Shown here one piece after another: positions 35,165 to 43,975 of a DNA stretch of 64,000 nt (position 1 is the first letter of the stretch; the number at the start of each line of letters is the position of its first letter). The notes under the pieces were generated by a model. It was not told where the DNA came from. It made no database searches and saw only the letters and a list, made by a program, of their open reading frames with translations. The DNA lies in NCBI GenBank assembly GCA_031430645.1, contig JANPBY010000080.1, positions 25,744 to 89,743 on the forward strand, written 5' to 3'. The stretch is from JANPBY01 sp031430645 (lineage in GTDB: Bacteria; Actinomycetota; Actinomycetes; DATJPE01). A program made the translations under genes and the position numbers.

Positions 35165-36883
35165 TCAGTGCCGCCCGACTCGACCGGCGAGGATGGCCAG
35201 CAACTCGTTCACTTCGGTGACTCGCATCCGAAGCGCCAACCACACAAAGGTTGCGCCTCCGACGGCGAGCCCGGTGACCACCTGGACGAAGGACGCCCCA
35301 TTGGTCGTGCCGAATGCGGAAGTCATCGCCCCAGCTACTGCATAGGCAGGGACGCAGGCGACAGCCGAGGCCAAGACCAGCCGGACGAGGGTCCGCAGGG
35401 TCTGTCGAGTGTCCAGCCCGCCGAGCCGCCGCCCGAGCCGGCGCCACGTGAGGACTGAGGTGAACAGATAGGCAAGTGAGTAGCCCAGGGCGAGCGCGGG
35501 GACCTTGAAGGATGCCGGGACGAGAACGTAGAGCCCGAGCGCGAAGGTCGCATTCAATCCGTTGAGGACCACATTGAGCCAGAACGGCGTCTTGGTGTCC
35601 TCAAAGGCGAAGTAGCCGCGCAGGGACAGATAGAACACGGTGAAGGGCACGAGTCCGAGAGCAAACATCTGGACCACGACGCCGATCTGCGCGGCCTCCG
35701 GCTGCGAGGTGCTGCCATAGGCCGTGAGGACCTGGGCGATGCGCGGACCGAACACGAGGAAGGCCGCTGCCGTGGGGACGACGAAAGCGGCAGCCGTACG
35801 GAGCCCCCGCGCGACGTCGCCCGCCACTGCCCGCGCGTCGCCGGCATGGGCTGATGCCGACATCCTGGGGAGCAGAGCGGCAGCGAGGGACACGGTCACC
35901 ACGCTGTGCGGGAGGATGAAGAGCAGGTGCGCGCGCGTGTAGCTCGTGAGCCCCACCGAGGTCCCGCCGCCGGCTTGGGCGGCGATGTTGGCTGCGTTGG
36001 CCAGGTTGACGATGACGAGGTAGGTCACCTGGTTCACCGCGACGAAGGCGATGGTCCATCGAGCCAGCCGCCAGGCATGCCCGAGTCCGTGCCCGCGGAA
36101 GTCGAAACGGGGCCGCCAGTGATAGCCCACGCGCCAGGCAAAGGGGATGAGCACTGCGGCTTGCAGCGCAACCCCGAGCGTGGCGCCGATCCCGAGCAAG
36201 GCAATCTCGGATGAGGTGATGGTCGAGGTTGTGGGGTTGAGGCCTGCCGACTTCAAGAACAACAGCGCAGCGCTGGACATGACGAGGTTGTTGACCACTG
36301 GGGCGTAGGCCGGTGCGGCGAAGGAGCCGCGACTGTTGAGGACCTGCGTGAGCATCGTGAAGACGCCGTAGAAGAGGATCTGCGGCAGGCAATAGCGCGC
36401 AAAGGCCGTCGAGACCTCGAGGTCGCCCGCCGAAAAGGACCGGGCATAGAGTCCGATGATCCAAGGGGCCAGCGCGACGGCGAGCAGGGTCACGCCGATC
36501 AGGACCAGGCCGACCAGAGTAAGCAGCCGGTCGGCGTAGCCGTCACCTCCGTCGGAGTCGGCCCGCGCGTGCCGGACGAGCTGCGGCACGAAGACCGCGT
36601 TGAGGGCCCCCCCCACGGCCAGGATGTAGATGATGTTGGGGATGGTGTTGGCCGTCGTGAACGTGTCGGCAAGGACGCCCACCCCGAGGGCGGCGCTGAT
36701 CAGAACATCACGGAGCACTCCGGTGATCCTGGAGACGATGGTGCCGACCGCCATGCCTCCACTGGAGCGCAGGACGCCAGCCTCAACCCCGGCTGCGGCC
36801 ACGGCGTCAGCCTGACTGCCTGCCTGCGGGTCCTGTTCCGGTCCGACGGTGCTGCCCGGACCCGCAGTTCCGTCCTCACTCAC
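35165..36883 (-). CDS. murJ: Lipid II flippase MurJ
   Basis: 572-aa MOP-superfamily flippase that moves lipid II across the membrane. About 14 helices; the MurJ signature is clear at the N-terminus (GTIVSRITGVLRDVLISAALGVG, TFTTANTIPNIIYILAVGGALNAVFVPQLVRHAR). Residues 1-40 form a cytoplasmic disordered extension. The protein stops after the last helix, without the intracellular pseudokinase that follows MurJ in mycobacterial MviN; that part is encoded three genes downstream. Start overlaps the DUF6049 stop by 4 nt. Confidence 0.96.
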   Translation of the reverse strand: MSEDGTAGPGSTVGPEQDPQAGSQADAVAAAGVEAGVLRSSGGMAVGTIVSRITGVLRDVLISAALGVGVLADTFTTANTIPNIIYILAVGGALNAVFVPQLVRHARADSDGGDGYADRLLTLVGLVLIGVTLLAVALAPWIIGLYARSFSAGDLEVSTAFARYCLPQILFYGVFTMLTQVLNSRGSFAAPAYAPVVNNLVMSSAALLFLKSAGLNPTTSTITSSEIALLGIGATLGVALQAAVLIPFAWRVGYHWRPRFDFRGHGLGHAWRLARWTIAFVAVNQVTYLVIVNLANAANIAAQAGGGTSVGLTSYTRAHLLFILPHSVVTVSLAAALLPRMSASAHAGDARAVAGDVARGLRTAAAFVVPTAAAFLVFGPRIAQVLTAYGSTSQPEAAQIGVVVQMFALGLVPFTVFYLSLRGYFAFEDTKTPFWLNVVLNGLNATFALGLYVLVPASFKVPALALGYSLAYLFTSVLTWRRLGRRLGGLDTRQTLRTLVRLVLASAVACVPAYAVAGAMTSAFGTTNGASFVQVVTGLAVGGATFVWLALRMRVTEVNELLAILAGRVGRH

Positions 36884-39027
36884 GGGTCGAGGGTCTCATC
36901 CTCGAGGGTGAGTGCCGTGCCACTCGCCGCGGAACCGCTCTGCGCCAGCCGAATCCTGCGAGCCACCCGCATGACCACAGTTGCGGCCAGCAGGATCAGA
37001 GCACTGCCGACGACGATCCGGGCGACTTGGCCATAGCCGGTGGCGCGCACGGTGAACGTCACGGGTTTGCCGAAGGGTTCACCGGCTTCGGTGAGCAGCA
37101 CCGCAACGACGGGGAAGGTCGCGTCGGCTGTTGCCTCGGCAGCCACGTCGACCGAAGCCGTACGCCCTGCGGGGATCGTGATCACTTCTGTCGCCGCGCT
37201 TTGGAGCCGAACGGCCGGGGTTGATGTCACCCGCACCCGCACCCGGACTTCTTGGTCCAGGCTGTTCTGAACCGCGAGCGGGATGATCCCGGCGCGGCTG
37301 GACAGCGTCACCGAACCCCGCGGCTTGAGCCGCACGGCGGTCACCGTGGCCCGAACGTCGTTCGTGAGCTCGGCTGTGTAGGTGCGGCCGGCTGCTCGGC
37401 CCTTGCCCCGCCAGGCAAGGGACTGCGCGCTCAGCAGCGCTGGGTCGTAGGTGGCGAGGAACGCCGCCGGGTCGGCGACGACAGCCGAGAAGCGCGTCAG
37501 GCGCGTCCGGGCGTCGGTGACAGCTGCGAGTTGGGCCGGGGAAACCTCGGCGGCTTTGGCCGCGTCGGAGTACGGCTTGGGGGTAGCGGGAGGGGCATCC
37601 CCGGGGTCAGCCTCCAGTTCGGCCAGCGTGACTGGCTTGAGCCAAGGGGCCTGGAATCCCCGCACGGCCAGAGCCCAGGCCGTCGGGGGATTCCAGCGCC
37701 TCGGGGGGGTGACGACCAGGCTGCGCGGGTCGTTGGGGCGCTCGGCGGCCACCATCGCGGTTTCGGCAAGGAGGCGCTGGGAGGCGAGAACAAGACCGCC
37801 GGCCTTGTCCGGGCCGGCTCCAACCAGCGCTGAGATCGTCGCATCCGAGGTGACCAGGCCGAGATCGGGCTGGCCTTCGAGGTCCGCGAGCGCATCCGGC
37901 GTCCCAGCGAACTGTGGCTGTGGCTGCAAAAAAGCCGAGGTCAGGATGACCCTGTTCGCGTCGAAGTCTTTGCCCTGAAGCATCTCCAGGGTTGGCTTGT
38001 TGGCCACACCACTGCCCGGCCAGGGTGGCGCCTGCTGCACCTCGGCGTTCAGGGCAAGCGAAACCGTCTCCGCCCCCAGGGCCGCCGCCCGGAGCAGGTC
38101 GCTCTGCAGCCCGGCTCGTTGGACGGCGACCAGGTCGGGGTCGGCGTACGGCAGCGCCGCGAAGTCGGTCTCGGCCCGAGCTGATTCCTGCGCCAGGCTG
38201 GTCAACCAGGCACCCGCGAGCGGGTCCGGTTGGAGGTCTTGGGGGAGACCGTTTCCGGTGCTGAGCGAACGAATGTCTTCAAGGAGCGCGCCGTCGACGA
38301 ACCAGCTCACTGGCTGACCGGTTCCTGCGGCGAGCAGGGTCCCCAATCGTCCGGTCGGTCGAACTGAGGCGGCGAGAGCAGTGGCTGCGTCGGTCGACAG
38401 GAGGCCGTCGGGGTTCCGACCGGGGGTGCCGACCAACGGCCACACCAAGGCGAGCCGGACGGTGGGGACCCCAGCCCTTCCTGAGCCGTTGCCTCCTGAG
38501 CTGACGATCGAGGTGCGCACCGCCCCGGCTGTTCGCCGCTCGCCGGTCGGCTCGTCCACTCGCAGCTCCAAGGTGAGGGGATGGACCCCAAACCCGCCGA
38601 CCAGGCCCAGATCCTGGGCCGGCACGGCCATCCGGACCTCGACTTCGCCACCCGGGGGCAGTTCGGGCGCGACGTCGACCAAGGAGGCGGCGGGCACGGT
38701 TCCCAACTCACCGGACCCGCCGGAGAACTCGGAGAGTTCGGCGCGGGAGCCGAAGGCCTCGGCACCAACGCGCAGCCGAGCACCGACTTGCCGCAGGGTT
38801 TGGTCGGAGGCGTTGACGACCCGGGCGGTGATCAGCAACGTGCCGTCCGGATCCAGGAGGGTCGGTGAGAGCGTCGTGATCGTGATCCGAAGGTCGGCCG
38901 CGTCGGCTGCTGTGCGTGGGAGGCCACCTGCAGCCCCGTTTCCGACCAGCGTCGTGAGGCAGGCGAGGCCGAGAACCGCCGTCACCGTGCGGATCCGACT
39001 CCCTGTGCCCACCGCCCTTCGGCTCAC
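36880..39027 (-). CDS. DUF6049 family secreted/membrane protein
   Basis: 715-aa protein homologous to the large protein encoded before murJ in actinobacteria (Rv3909-like). It has an N-terminal signal sequence (about 8-30), a large extracytoplasmic region with Ig-like beta segments (TITTLSPTLLDPDGTLLITARVVN near the N-terminus; VTLSSRAGIIPLAVQNSLDQEVRV near the C-terminus) and one C-terminal membrane helix followed by a short cytoplasmic tail. GTG start overlapping the NUDIX stop. Essential or growth-supporting in mycobacteria, but its molecular role is unknown; the location implies a link to lipid II export. Confidence 0.88.
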   Translation of the reverse strand: MSRRAVGTGSRIRTVTAVLGLACLTTLVGNGAAGGLPRTAADAADLRITITTLSPTLLDPDGTLLITARVVNASDQTLRQVGARLRVGAEAFGSRAELSEFSGGSGELGTVPAASLVDVAPELPPGGEVEVRMAVPAQDLGLVGGFGVHPLTLELRVDEPTGERRTAGAVRTSIVSSGGNGSGRAGVPTVRLALVWPLVGTPGRNPDGLLSTDAATALAASVRPTGRLGTLLAAGTGQPVSWFVDGALLEDIRSLSTGNGLPQDLQPDPLAGAWLTSLAQESARAETDFAALPYADPDLVAVQRAGLQSDLLRAAALGAETVSLALNAEVQQAPPWPGSGVANKPTLEMLQGKDFDANRVILTSAFLQPQPQFAGTPDALADLEGQPDLGLVTSDATISALVGAGPDKAGGLVLASQRLLAETAMVAAERPNDPRSLVVTPPRRWNPPTAWALAVRGFQAPWLKPVTLAELEADPGDAPPATPKPYSDAAKAAEVSPAQLAAVTDARTRLTRFSAVVADPAAFLATYDPALLSAQSLAWRGKGRAAGRTYTAELTNDVRATVTAVRLKPRGSVTLSSRAGIIPLAVQNSLDQEVRVRVRVTSTPAVRLQSAATEVITIPAGRTASVDVAAEATADATFPVVAVLLTEAGEPFGKPVTFTVRATGYGQVARIVVGSALILLAATVVMRVARRIRLAQSGSAASGTALTLEDETLDP

Positions 39028-39521
39028 GCGCTCTCGCTGAGCAGCTCGAGGGCTTTTCCGATCAGCGCCCGCTCGTCGGCGTAGGCCAGGCGGCTCGCGA
39101 TCTCGGTGAGCGGCACCCACGCGACCTCGGCAACCTCGATGTCCTCGTCACTGAGGTCGCCGCTGATCGCTTCGAGGAGATGATGATGGACGGTCTTGTG
39201 GACCCGACGGTCCTCGGCCACGAACCAGAAGTCGATGGTGCCCAGCGGGGCCAGGACCCGACCAAGGATCCCGGTCTCCTCTTGCACCTCGCGAACCGCC
39301 GCGTCCTCGGCGGTCTCGCCCTCCTCGAGGTGTCCCTTCGGAAGCGACCAGATGAGCCGGCCTCGCCGGTCCAGGCGCGCGATCAGCGCGGCTCGCGGCA
39401 CCTCGGTGGTGTGCCGGTCCACCACCAGCCCGCCGGCCGACACCTCTTCGACCGTCCGCAGGCGCGGTCGCGGGCGGGGTTGGCGTGGCGGCTGCGGCGC
39501 TGGTCGTGCGCGGTCGGCCAT
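39024..39521 (-). CDS. NUDIX hydrolase
   Basis: 165-aa hydrolase with a perfect Nudix box (GHLEEGETAEDAAVREVQEE plus TGI). The pattern is like MutT4/diphosphatase members found beside cca and murJ in actinobacteria. It cleaves nucleoside diphosphate-linked compounds; the natural substrate is unknown. Divergent from cca across 37 nt. First gene of the murJ-sigM-cwlM strand run. Confidence 0.94.
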   Translation of the reverse strand: MADRARPAPQPPRQPRPRPRLRTVEEVSAGGLVVDRHTTEVPRAALIARLDRRGRLIWSLPKGHLEEGETAEDAAVREVQEETGILGRVLAPLGTIDFWFVAEDRRVHKTVHHHLLEAISGDLSDEDIEVAEVAWVPLTEIASRLAYADERALIGKALELLSESA

Positions 39522-39558
39522 GTCAGCCAGGGTAGCCAGCCCTTCCTAGACTGGGGGG

Positions 39559-41022
39559 ATGCCCCCGGCCGATGATCGCCCCTCGGCGCGTCCCGACGCA
39601 CGTCCCGCGGATGCCCTGTCTGAGGCACAACGTCGGGCGGTGCGCGAGCTCCTGCGGGTCGCTCCGGTTGCTGATGAGTTGGCTCGTCGCTTCGAGGCGG
39701 CCGGGCACCACCTGGCTCTCGTGGGTGGCAGTGTCCGCGATGCTCTGCTCGGCCGCCTCGGCAACGACCTGGACTTCACGACCGATGCCCATCCGGACGT
39801 CGTGCAGGGCCTGCTTCGCGGGTGGGCCGACTCCCAGTGGGACGTGGGCATTGCCTTCGGGACCGTCGGGGCGCTCAAGAACGACTTCACCATCGAGGTC
39901 ACGACCTATCGGGCGGAGTCGTACGACCGAACCTCGCGCAAGCCGGAGGTGACGTACGGCGACACCCTCGACGGCGACTTGGTGCGACGTGACTTCACGA
40001 TCAACGCGATGGCCGTACGGCTGCCCGGCACCACGTTCGTTGACCCGCATGAGGGTCTCGCCGATCTCGCCCGAGGGGTGCTGCGCACGCCCGGGACAGC
40101 GGAGGACTCCTTCTCCGACGATCCGCTGCGCATGATGCGGGCCGCTCGGTTCGCCGCTCAGCTCGGGTTCTCGGTGGCGCCAGACGTCGTGGCGGCCATG
40201 ACTTCGATGGCTGAGCGGATCACCATTGTGAGCGCCGAACGGGTGCGTGATGAGCTGGTCAAGCTGATGATGTCGCCCGACCCGCGGGCCGGTTTGGCGT
40301 TGATCGTGGAGACCGGGCTCGCCGATCATGTGCTGCCTGAGTTGCCGCGGCTGAAGCTCGAGATCGACGAGCATCACCGGCACAAGGACGTCTATGAGCA
40401 CACCCTCACCGTTGTCGAGCAGGCGATGGCTCTGGAGCAGGGCGGCGCGGACTTCGTGCTCCGCTTCGCAGCCCTGATGCACGACATCGGCAAGCCCAAG
40501 ACGCGCCGTTTCGAAGAGGGGGGTGGCGTCAGCTTTCACCACCATGAGGTCGTCGGCGCCAAGTTGACCCGCAAACGCATGCAGGCGCTGCGGTTCAGCA
40601 ACGACCTGATCGATGAGGTGTCCGGCCTGGTCGAGCTGCACCTGCGCTTCCACGGGTACGGCACCGGTGAGTGGACCGACGCGGCGGTACGCCGCTACGT
40701 CCGCGATGCCGGTCCGTTGGTGGACCGGCTGCACCTGCTGACCAGGGCTGATTGCACGACGCGCAACAAGCGCAAGGCCGCGGCGCTGGCCAAGACCTAC
40801 GACGAATTGGAGGAGCGGATCGCCCGCCTCGCCTCCGAGGAAGAGCTGGCGGCGATTCGCCCCGACCTCGACGGCGACCAGATCATGGCGATCCTCGAGG
40901 TCCCGCCCGGCCGGATCGTTGGCGAGGCCTACCGCCATCTCCTCGAGCTGCGCCTGGACCGCGGCCCGATGAGCCCCGAAGACGCCGAAGCCGAGCTCCG
41001 CGCCTGGAACCAAGCGCGGTAG
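39559..41022 (+). CDS. cca: CCA tRNA nucleotidyltransferase
   Basis: 487-aa class II nucleotidyltransferase that adds CCA to tRNA 3' ends; needed because neither tRNA in this window encodes CCA. Motifs: LALVGGSVRDALLGR, NDLDFTTDAHPD, LVRRDFTINAMAVR, DPLRMMRAARFAAQLGF, and an HD domain (FAALMHDIGKPKTRRFEEGGG). ATG start. Often named pcnA in mycobacteria because of similarity to poly(A) polymerase; the HD domain and context fit Cca. Confidence 0.95.
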   Translation: MPPADDRPSARPDARPADALSEAQRRAVRELLRVAPVADELARRFEAAGHHLALVGGSVRDALLGRLGNDLDFTTDAHPDVVQGLLRGWADSQWDVGIAFGTVGALKNDFTIEVTTYRAESYDRTSRKPEVTYGDTLDGDLVRRDFTINAMAVRLPGTTFVDPHEGLADLARGVLRTPGTAEDSFSDDPLRMMRAARFAAQLGFSVAPDVVAAMTSMAERITIVSAERVRDELVKLMMSPDPRAGLALIVETGLADHVLPELPRLKLEIDEHHRHKDVYEHTLTVVEQAMALEQGGADFVLRFAALMHDIGKPKTRRFEEGGGVSFHHHEVVGAKLTRKRMQALRFSNDLIDEVSGLVELHLRFHGYGTGEWTDAAVRRYVRDAGPLVDRLHLLTRADCTTRNKRKAAALAKTYDELEERIARLASEEELAAIRPDLDGDQIMAILEVPPGRIVGEAYRHLLELRLDRGPMSPEDAEAELRAWNQAR

Positions 41023-41069
41023 TGGGTGCAAGGACCCCTTGCCTCCCTACTTGGCGGGGTTTTGGGGAC

Positions 41070-42368
41070 TCATGAAAGCGGAGCATGCATCGAGGGGCGA
41101 GTGCGCCAGCCGTACGTCAGACCGCCAGCAGCCCAGCACGCCACGGCGAGGCTGACGACCAGCGCTGACCTCCCCCCAGCGGGGAGCAGCAAGGCCGCCA
41201 CGATCCCCGCAGAGACGAACCCCACGTTGAATACGAGGTCGTACACCGCGAACACCCGCCCACGGTAGGTGTCCTCGATCCCGGCCTGCACGATCGTGTC
41301 GACGCAGATCTTCAACGCCTGCCCCGCGCCGGCGATCAGTGCAGCGGACGCGAGTAAGGCGTTGGACGTGAACGCCAGCCCCAGCACCAACTCACCCGCG
41401 GCCGCCACGAGCAGTGCGGACGCGATAACCCGCGCCGGACCGAACCGTCGGGCGAGCGAAGGCGCCACCAGGGCCGCGCACAGGATCCCCACCCCGCCGA
41501 ACACGAACGCTGTCCCAAGGTCGGCGAGCCCCGCATCTGGGTCGGCCACGTCGTTGTACGTCGACCGGAACAACAGGATCGCGCTCACCGTGATGAGCCC
41601 CCAGCCGACCCGGAATGCCCCGAGCGCGCCGATCGCGTCACGCACCGGGCCTCGCGACCACAGGTGGGCGGCGCCTTCAAGGAATCCCCGAAACACGGAC
41701 CTGACCGCCGCTCGTACTTCGGGCGGTGCGTCTTCCAGGTCCGGACCGAGCTGACGTCGCTGCAACAAGAGCGCGGCCAGCGTGCCGGCAAGGACGTACC
41801 CGAACGCGGCAGCCACCACGACAGCCGCGACCCCCGAGTCCTCAGACCCGGCCAGGGCGCGGAGCCCGATCCCGAGGCCTACGCCCGTGACCGTGGACAG
41901 CGTTCCGGCCGTGGTGGAGACCGCGTTGCCGGTGACGAGCGATCCGCTCGGTACGACGTGCGGCAACGAAGCCGCCAGCCCAGACAAGATGAAGCGGTTC
42001 ACTCCGATCACGGCGAGCGCTCCGCCGAGGAAGACGGCGTCGTCGCGGCCCGACAGCACGAGGCTGGCAACGACCAGGCAGCCGCCCGCCCTCACCAGGT
42101 TCGCAAAGAGCAGCACTTGTTGTCGGCTCCACCGGTCCAGCAGGACGCCGGCGAATGGCCCGATCAGTGAGTACGGCAGCAGGATGACGGCAAAGGCCAA
42201 GGCCACCCGTACCGCCGAGGTCTGGCGTTCGGGGGAGAAGAAGACGAAGGACGCCAACGCGGCCTGGAAGCAGCCGTCGGCCACCTGGCCGGTCATCCGG
42301 ACCGCGAGCAGGTGACGGAAGCCGCTGGTGCGGACAAGCTCGGTCAGCGGGCGAGAGTCGCTGGTCAG
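41070..42368 (-). CDS. MFS transporter, probable CTG start
   Basis: 432-aa major facilitator exporter with 12 helices (DHA3/enterobactin-exporter-like: PFAGVLLDRWSRQQVLLFANLVR between helices 2 and 3). The first ATG (42296) cuts into helix 1, whose beginning (TSGFRHLLAVRMTGQVADG) is conserved in relatives. Upstream the frame has no ATG or GTG before an in-frame TAA, but a CTG at 42366-42368 has AAGGAG 5 nt before it, and gives MTSDSRPLTELVRTSGF. CTG is therefore the likely start. Substrate unknown. Confidence 0.82.
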   Translation of the reverse strand: MTSDSRPLTELVRTSGFRHLLAVRMTGQVADGCFQAALASFVFFSPERQTSAVRVALAFAVILLPYSLIGPFAGVLLDRWSRQQVLLFANLVRAGGCLVVASLVLSGRDDAVFLGGALAVIGVNRFILSGLAASLPHVVPSGSLVTGNAVSTTAGTLSTVTGVGLGIGLRALAGSEDSGVAAVVVAAAFGYVLAGTLAALLLQRRQLGPDLEDAPPEVRAAVRSVFRGFLEGAAHLWSRGPVRDAIGALGAFRVGWGLITVSAILLFRSTYNDVADPDAGLADLGTAFVFGGVGILCAALVAPSLARRFGPARVIASALLVAAAGELVLGLAFTSNALLASAALIAGAGQALKICVDTIVQAGIEDTYRGRVFAVYDLVFNVGFVSAGIVAALLLPAGGRSALVVSLAVACWAAGGLTYGWRTRPSMHAPLS

Positions 42369-42438
42369 CTCGTCTCCTTAACCTCGATCACCGAGTCCCT
42401 GAGCCGCAGGTCCCGGGCGGGCGGGGATCGAGGGAAGA

Positions 42439-43812
42439 TCAGGCATCGACCGGTACGGCCGCCGCCGCCGGCCGCTCGGCTGACTTCGCCGCGGCGAGCA
42501 CGTCGATGATCAGCCACAACGTGATACCGATCACGATCGCCCACAGCACGGTCCCCCACGTAGCGAGGCCGTTGGCGAGGAAGACCACGATGATCACCGC
42601 GATCATCAAGCCTCGCAGGATCAGCCGCGCTGAGGCCACCAGCCCGCCGAGGCTGGCCATCGGCTCCCACCGCCCGGCAGTCTCGCCGAGTGCCGTGGTC
42701 GCGGTGGACTCCACCCCACGCGCCCAGCGTGCCGGGCTCGAGGGGCCGGCAAGCCAGGCGAAAAAGGCGAGGAAGACGCCGAGGGTGACCAAGGCTCCAA
42801 GCGAGCCCCACAGGTAGCGGATCATCGTGTCGTAGAACAGGGACAGGGCGGCACCGAACCCAGAGACCTCGACCGCATCGACGTACGCGCTGCGCGCAAG
42901 GTTGAGCGCCACCGCGAGCATCGCCATCCCCGCCACAATGACCAGTCCTGCGACGAGCAGCATCCGGCGCCGGTTGGGTGCCAGGTAGATCGCACCGAGG
43001 TAGAGGAGGAACACGACCGGCAGCAACCACTTGGCGATCGGTTCGGTGTAGGTCCAGATGTTCTGGGCTGCGGCCAGCTGCGGCGAGGTGAGCAGGACGA
43101 TCTCGCGGCCGCCTTGGCTGGGGATGGTGATCTTTTCGAAGATGGTCAGGCCTCGGTCGACGAGCGCCTGCTGGACGGCCCTGGTGACGACGGCGACGTT
43201 GAGGTAGACGACACCTTCGCGAACGCTGACCGTTCCCGTGTCGTCTCCCTCGAGGGCTTTCACCAGGTCCTTCTGGATCTGGGCGTTCACCTCGAGCCAG
43301 AGCTGGTCGAAGGCGTCGCTCGCCATGAACTTGTCGACGGTGGACTGAACGAAATCCTCGACAGCACCGGTGATGGCTGGACCGAGCGCAGCGGCTGTGG
43401 GCGGGAGGTTCGTCTGGATGAAGCCGTCGATGTCGACCAGCGAGATGAGCTCCTCGGCAGCGGCCGTCGAGACGGCTGCTCGGATGTCTGGCGAGTCGGC
43501 CAGCGGAGCCACTGTCGAGAGATACCGCTCGGCGTCGGTGACGGTGCGCTGGCCCCAGAACCCGACCAGGGCGGGCGGTGTGAGCAAGGCAGCGATCAGT
43601 AGCAACACGATGGCACCGGTCCAGCGCAGGCGCCGGTGGTCCGCCGGGGCGGCCACCGACGGTGCTGCTACCCCCCCGGCACTGAGGACGACGGTGTCGT
43701 GTTCCCTGGTGAGGGTCTCGTTCTCGGCGCGCAGCCGGGCGATCTCGGCTTCAAGCGCAGCCGTGTCCTCGGATGCGGTTCCCTCAGACGCAGTGTCGTC
43801 GTGCTCGCTCAT
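42439..43812 (-). CDS. Large multi-pass membrane protein with N-terminal coiled coil
   Basis: 457-aa protein of unknown function. An acidic N-terminus with a short coiled coil (about 15-40, ALEAEIARLRAENETL) is followed by one helix (about 64-86), an extracytoplasmic domain of about 150 residues, and five or more helices (240-440). Conserved in actinobacteria as an uncharacterised integral membrane protein. It lies between the MFS gene and ino1 on the same strand; a hairpin separates it from ino1. Confidence 0.8.
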   Translation of the reverse strand: MSEHDDTASEGTASEDTAALEAEIARLRAENETLTREHDTVVLSAGGVAAPSVAAPADHRRLRWTGAIVLLLIAALLTPPALVGFWGQRTVTDAERYLSTVAPLADSPDIRAAVSTAAAEELISLVDIDGFIQTNLPPTAAALGPAITGAVEDFVQSTVDKFMASDAFDQLWLEVNAQIQKDLVKALEGDDTGTVSVREGVVYLNVAVVTRAVQQALVDRGLTIFEKITIPSQGGREIVLLTSPQLAAAQNIWTYTEPIAKWLLPVVFLLYLGAIYLAPNRRRMLLVAGLVIVAGMAMLAVALNLARSAYVDAVEVSGFGAALSLFYDTMIRYLWGSLGALVTLGVFLAFFAWLAGPSSPARWARGVESTATTALGETAGRWEPMASLGGLVASARLILRGLMIAVIIVVFLANGLATWGTVLWAIVIGITLWLIIDVLAAAKSAERPAAAAVPVDA

Positions 43813-43868
43813 GTGTGAGTCCCCTAGTCAGATGTCCTTGCGGGCAGCCTAGGTCTAAGGCAAGCAGA

Positions 43869-43905
43869 AGAGGGCGCCCACTCCTCTGCGGAGTGCGCGC
43901 CCTCT
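43869..43905 (-). terminator. Hairpin terminator after ino1
   Basis: AGAGGGCGCCCACTCC pairs with GGAGTGCGCGCCCTCT (one mismatch) around a 5-nt loop. It lies about 70 nt downstream of the ino1 stop and just upstream of the next gene's start, with T-rich sequence on both sides. Confidence 0.75.
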
Positions 43906-43975
43906 CTTGTTTGCTGCTGTATTGGATTGCTCGTTCGCTGCGGTGCTTCCTCGCTGGCGCTCGGGAGCTCCTCGC

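Noticed and set aside
41028..41042. Short hairpin GCAAGG-ACC-CCTTGC between cca and the MFS gene
   Set aside because: Only 6 bp with a 3-nt loop and no U-run; too weak to call a terminator although convergent genes meet there.
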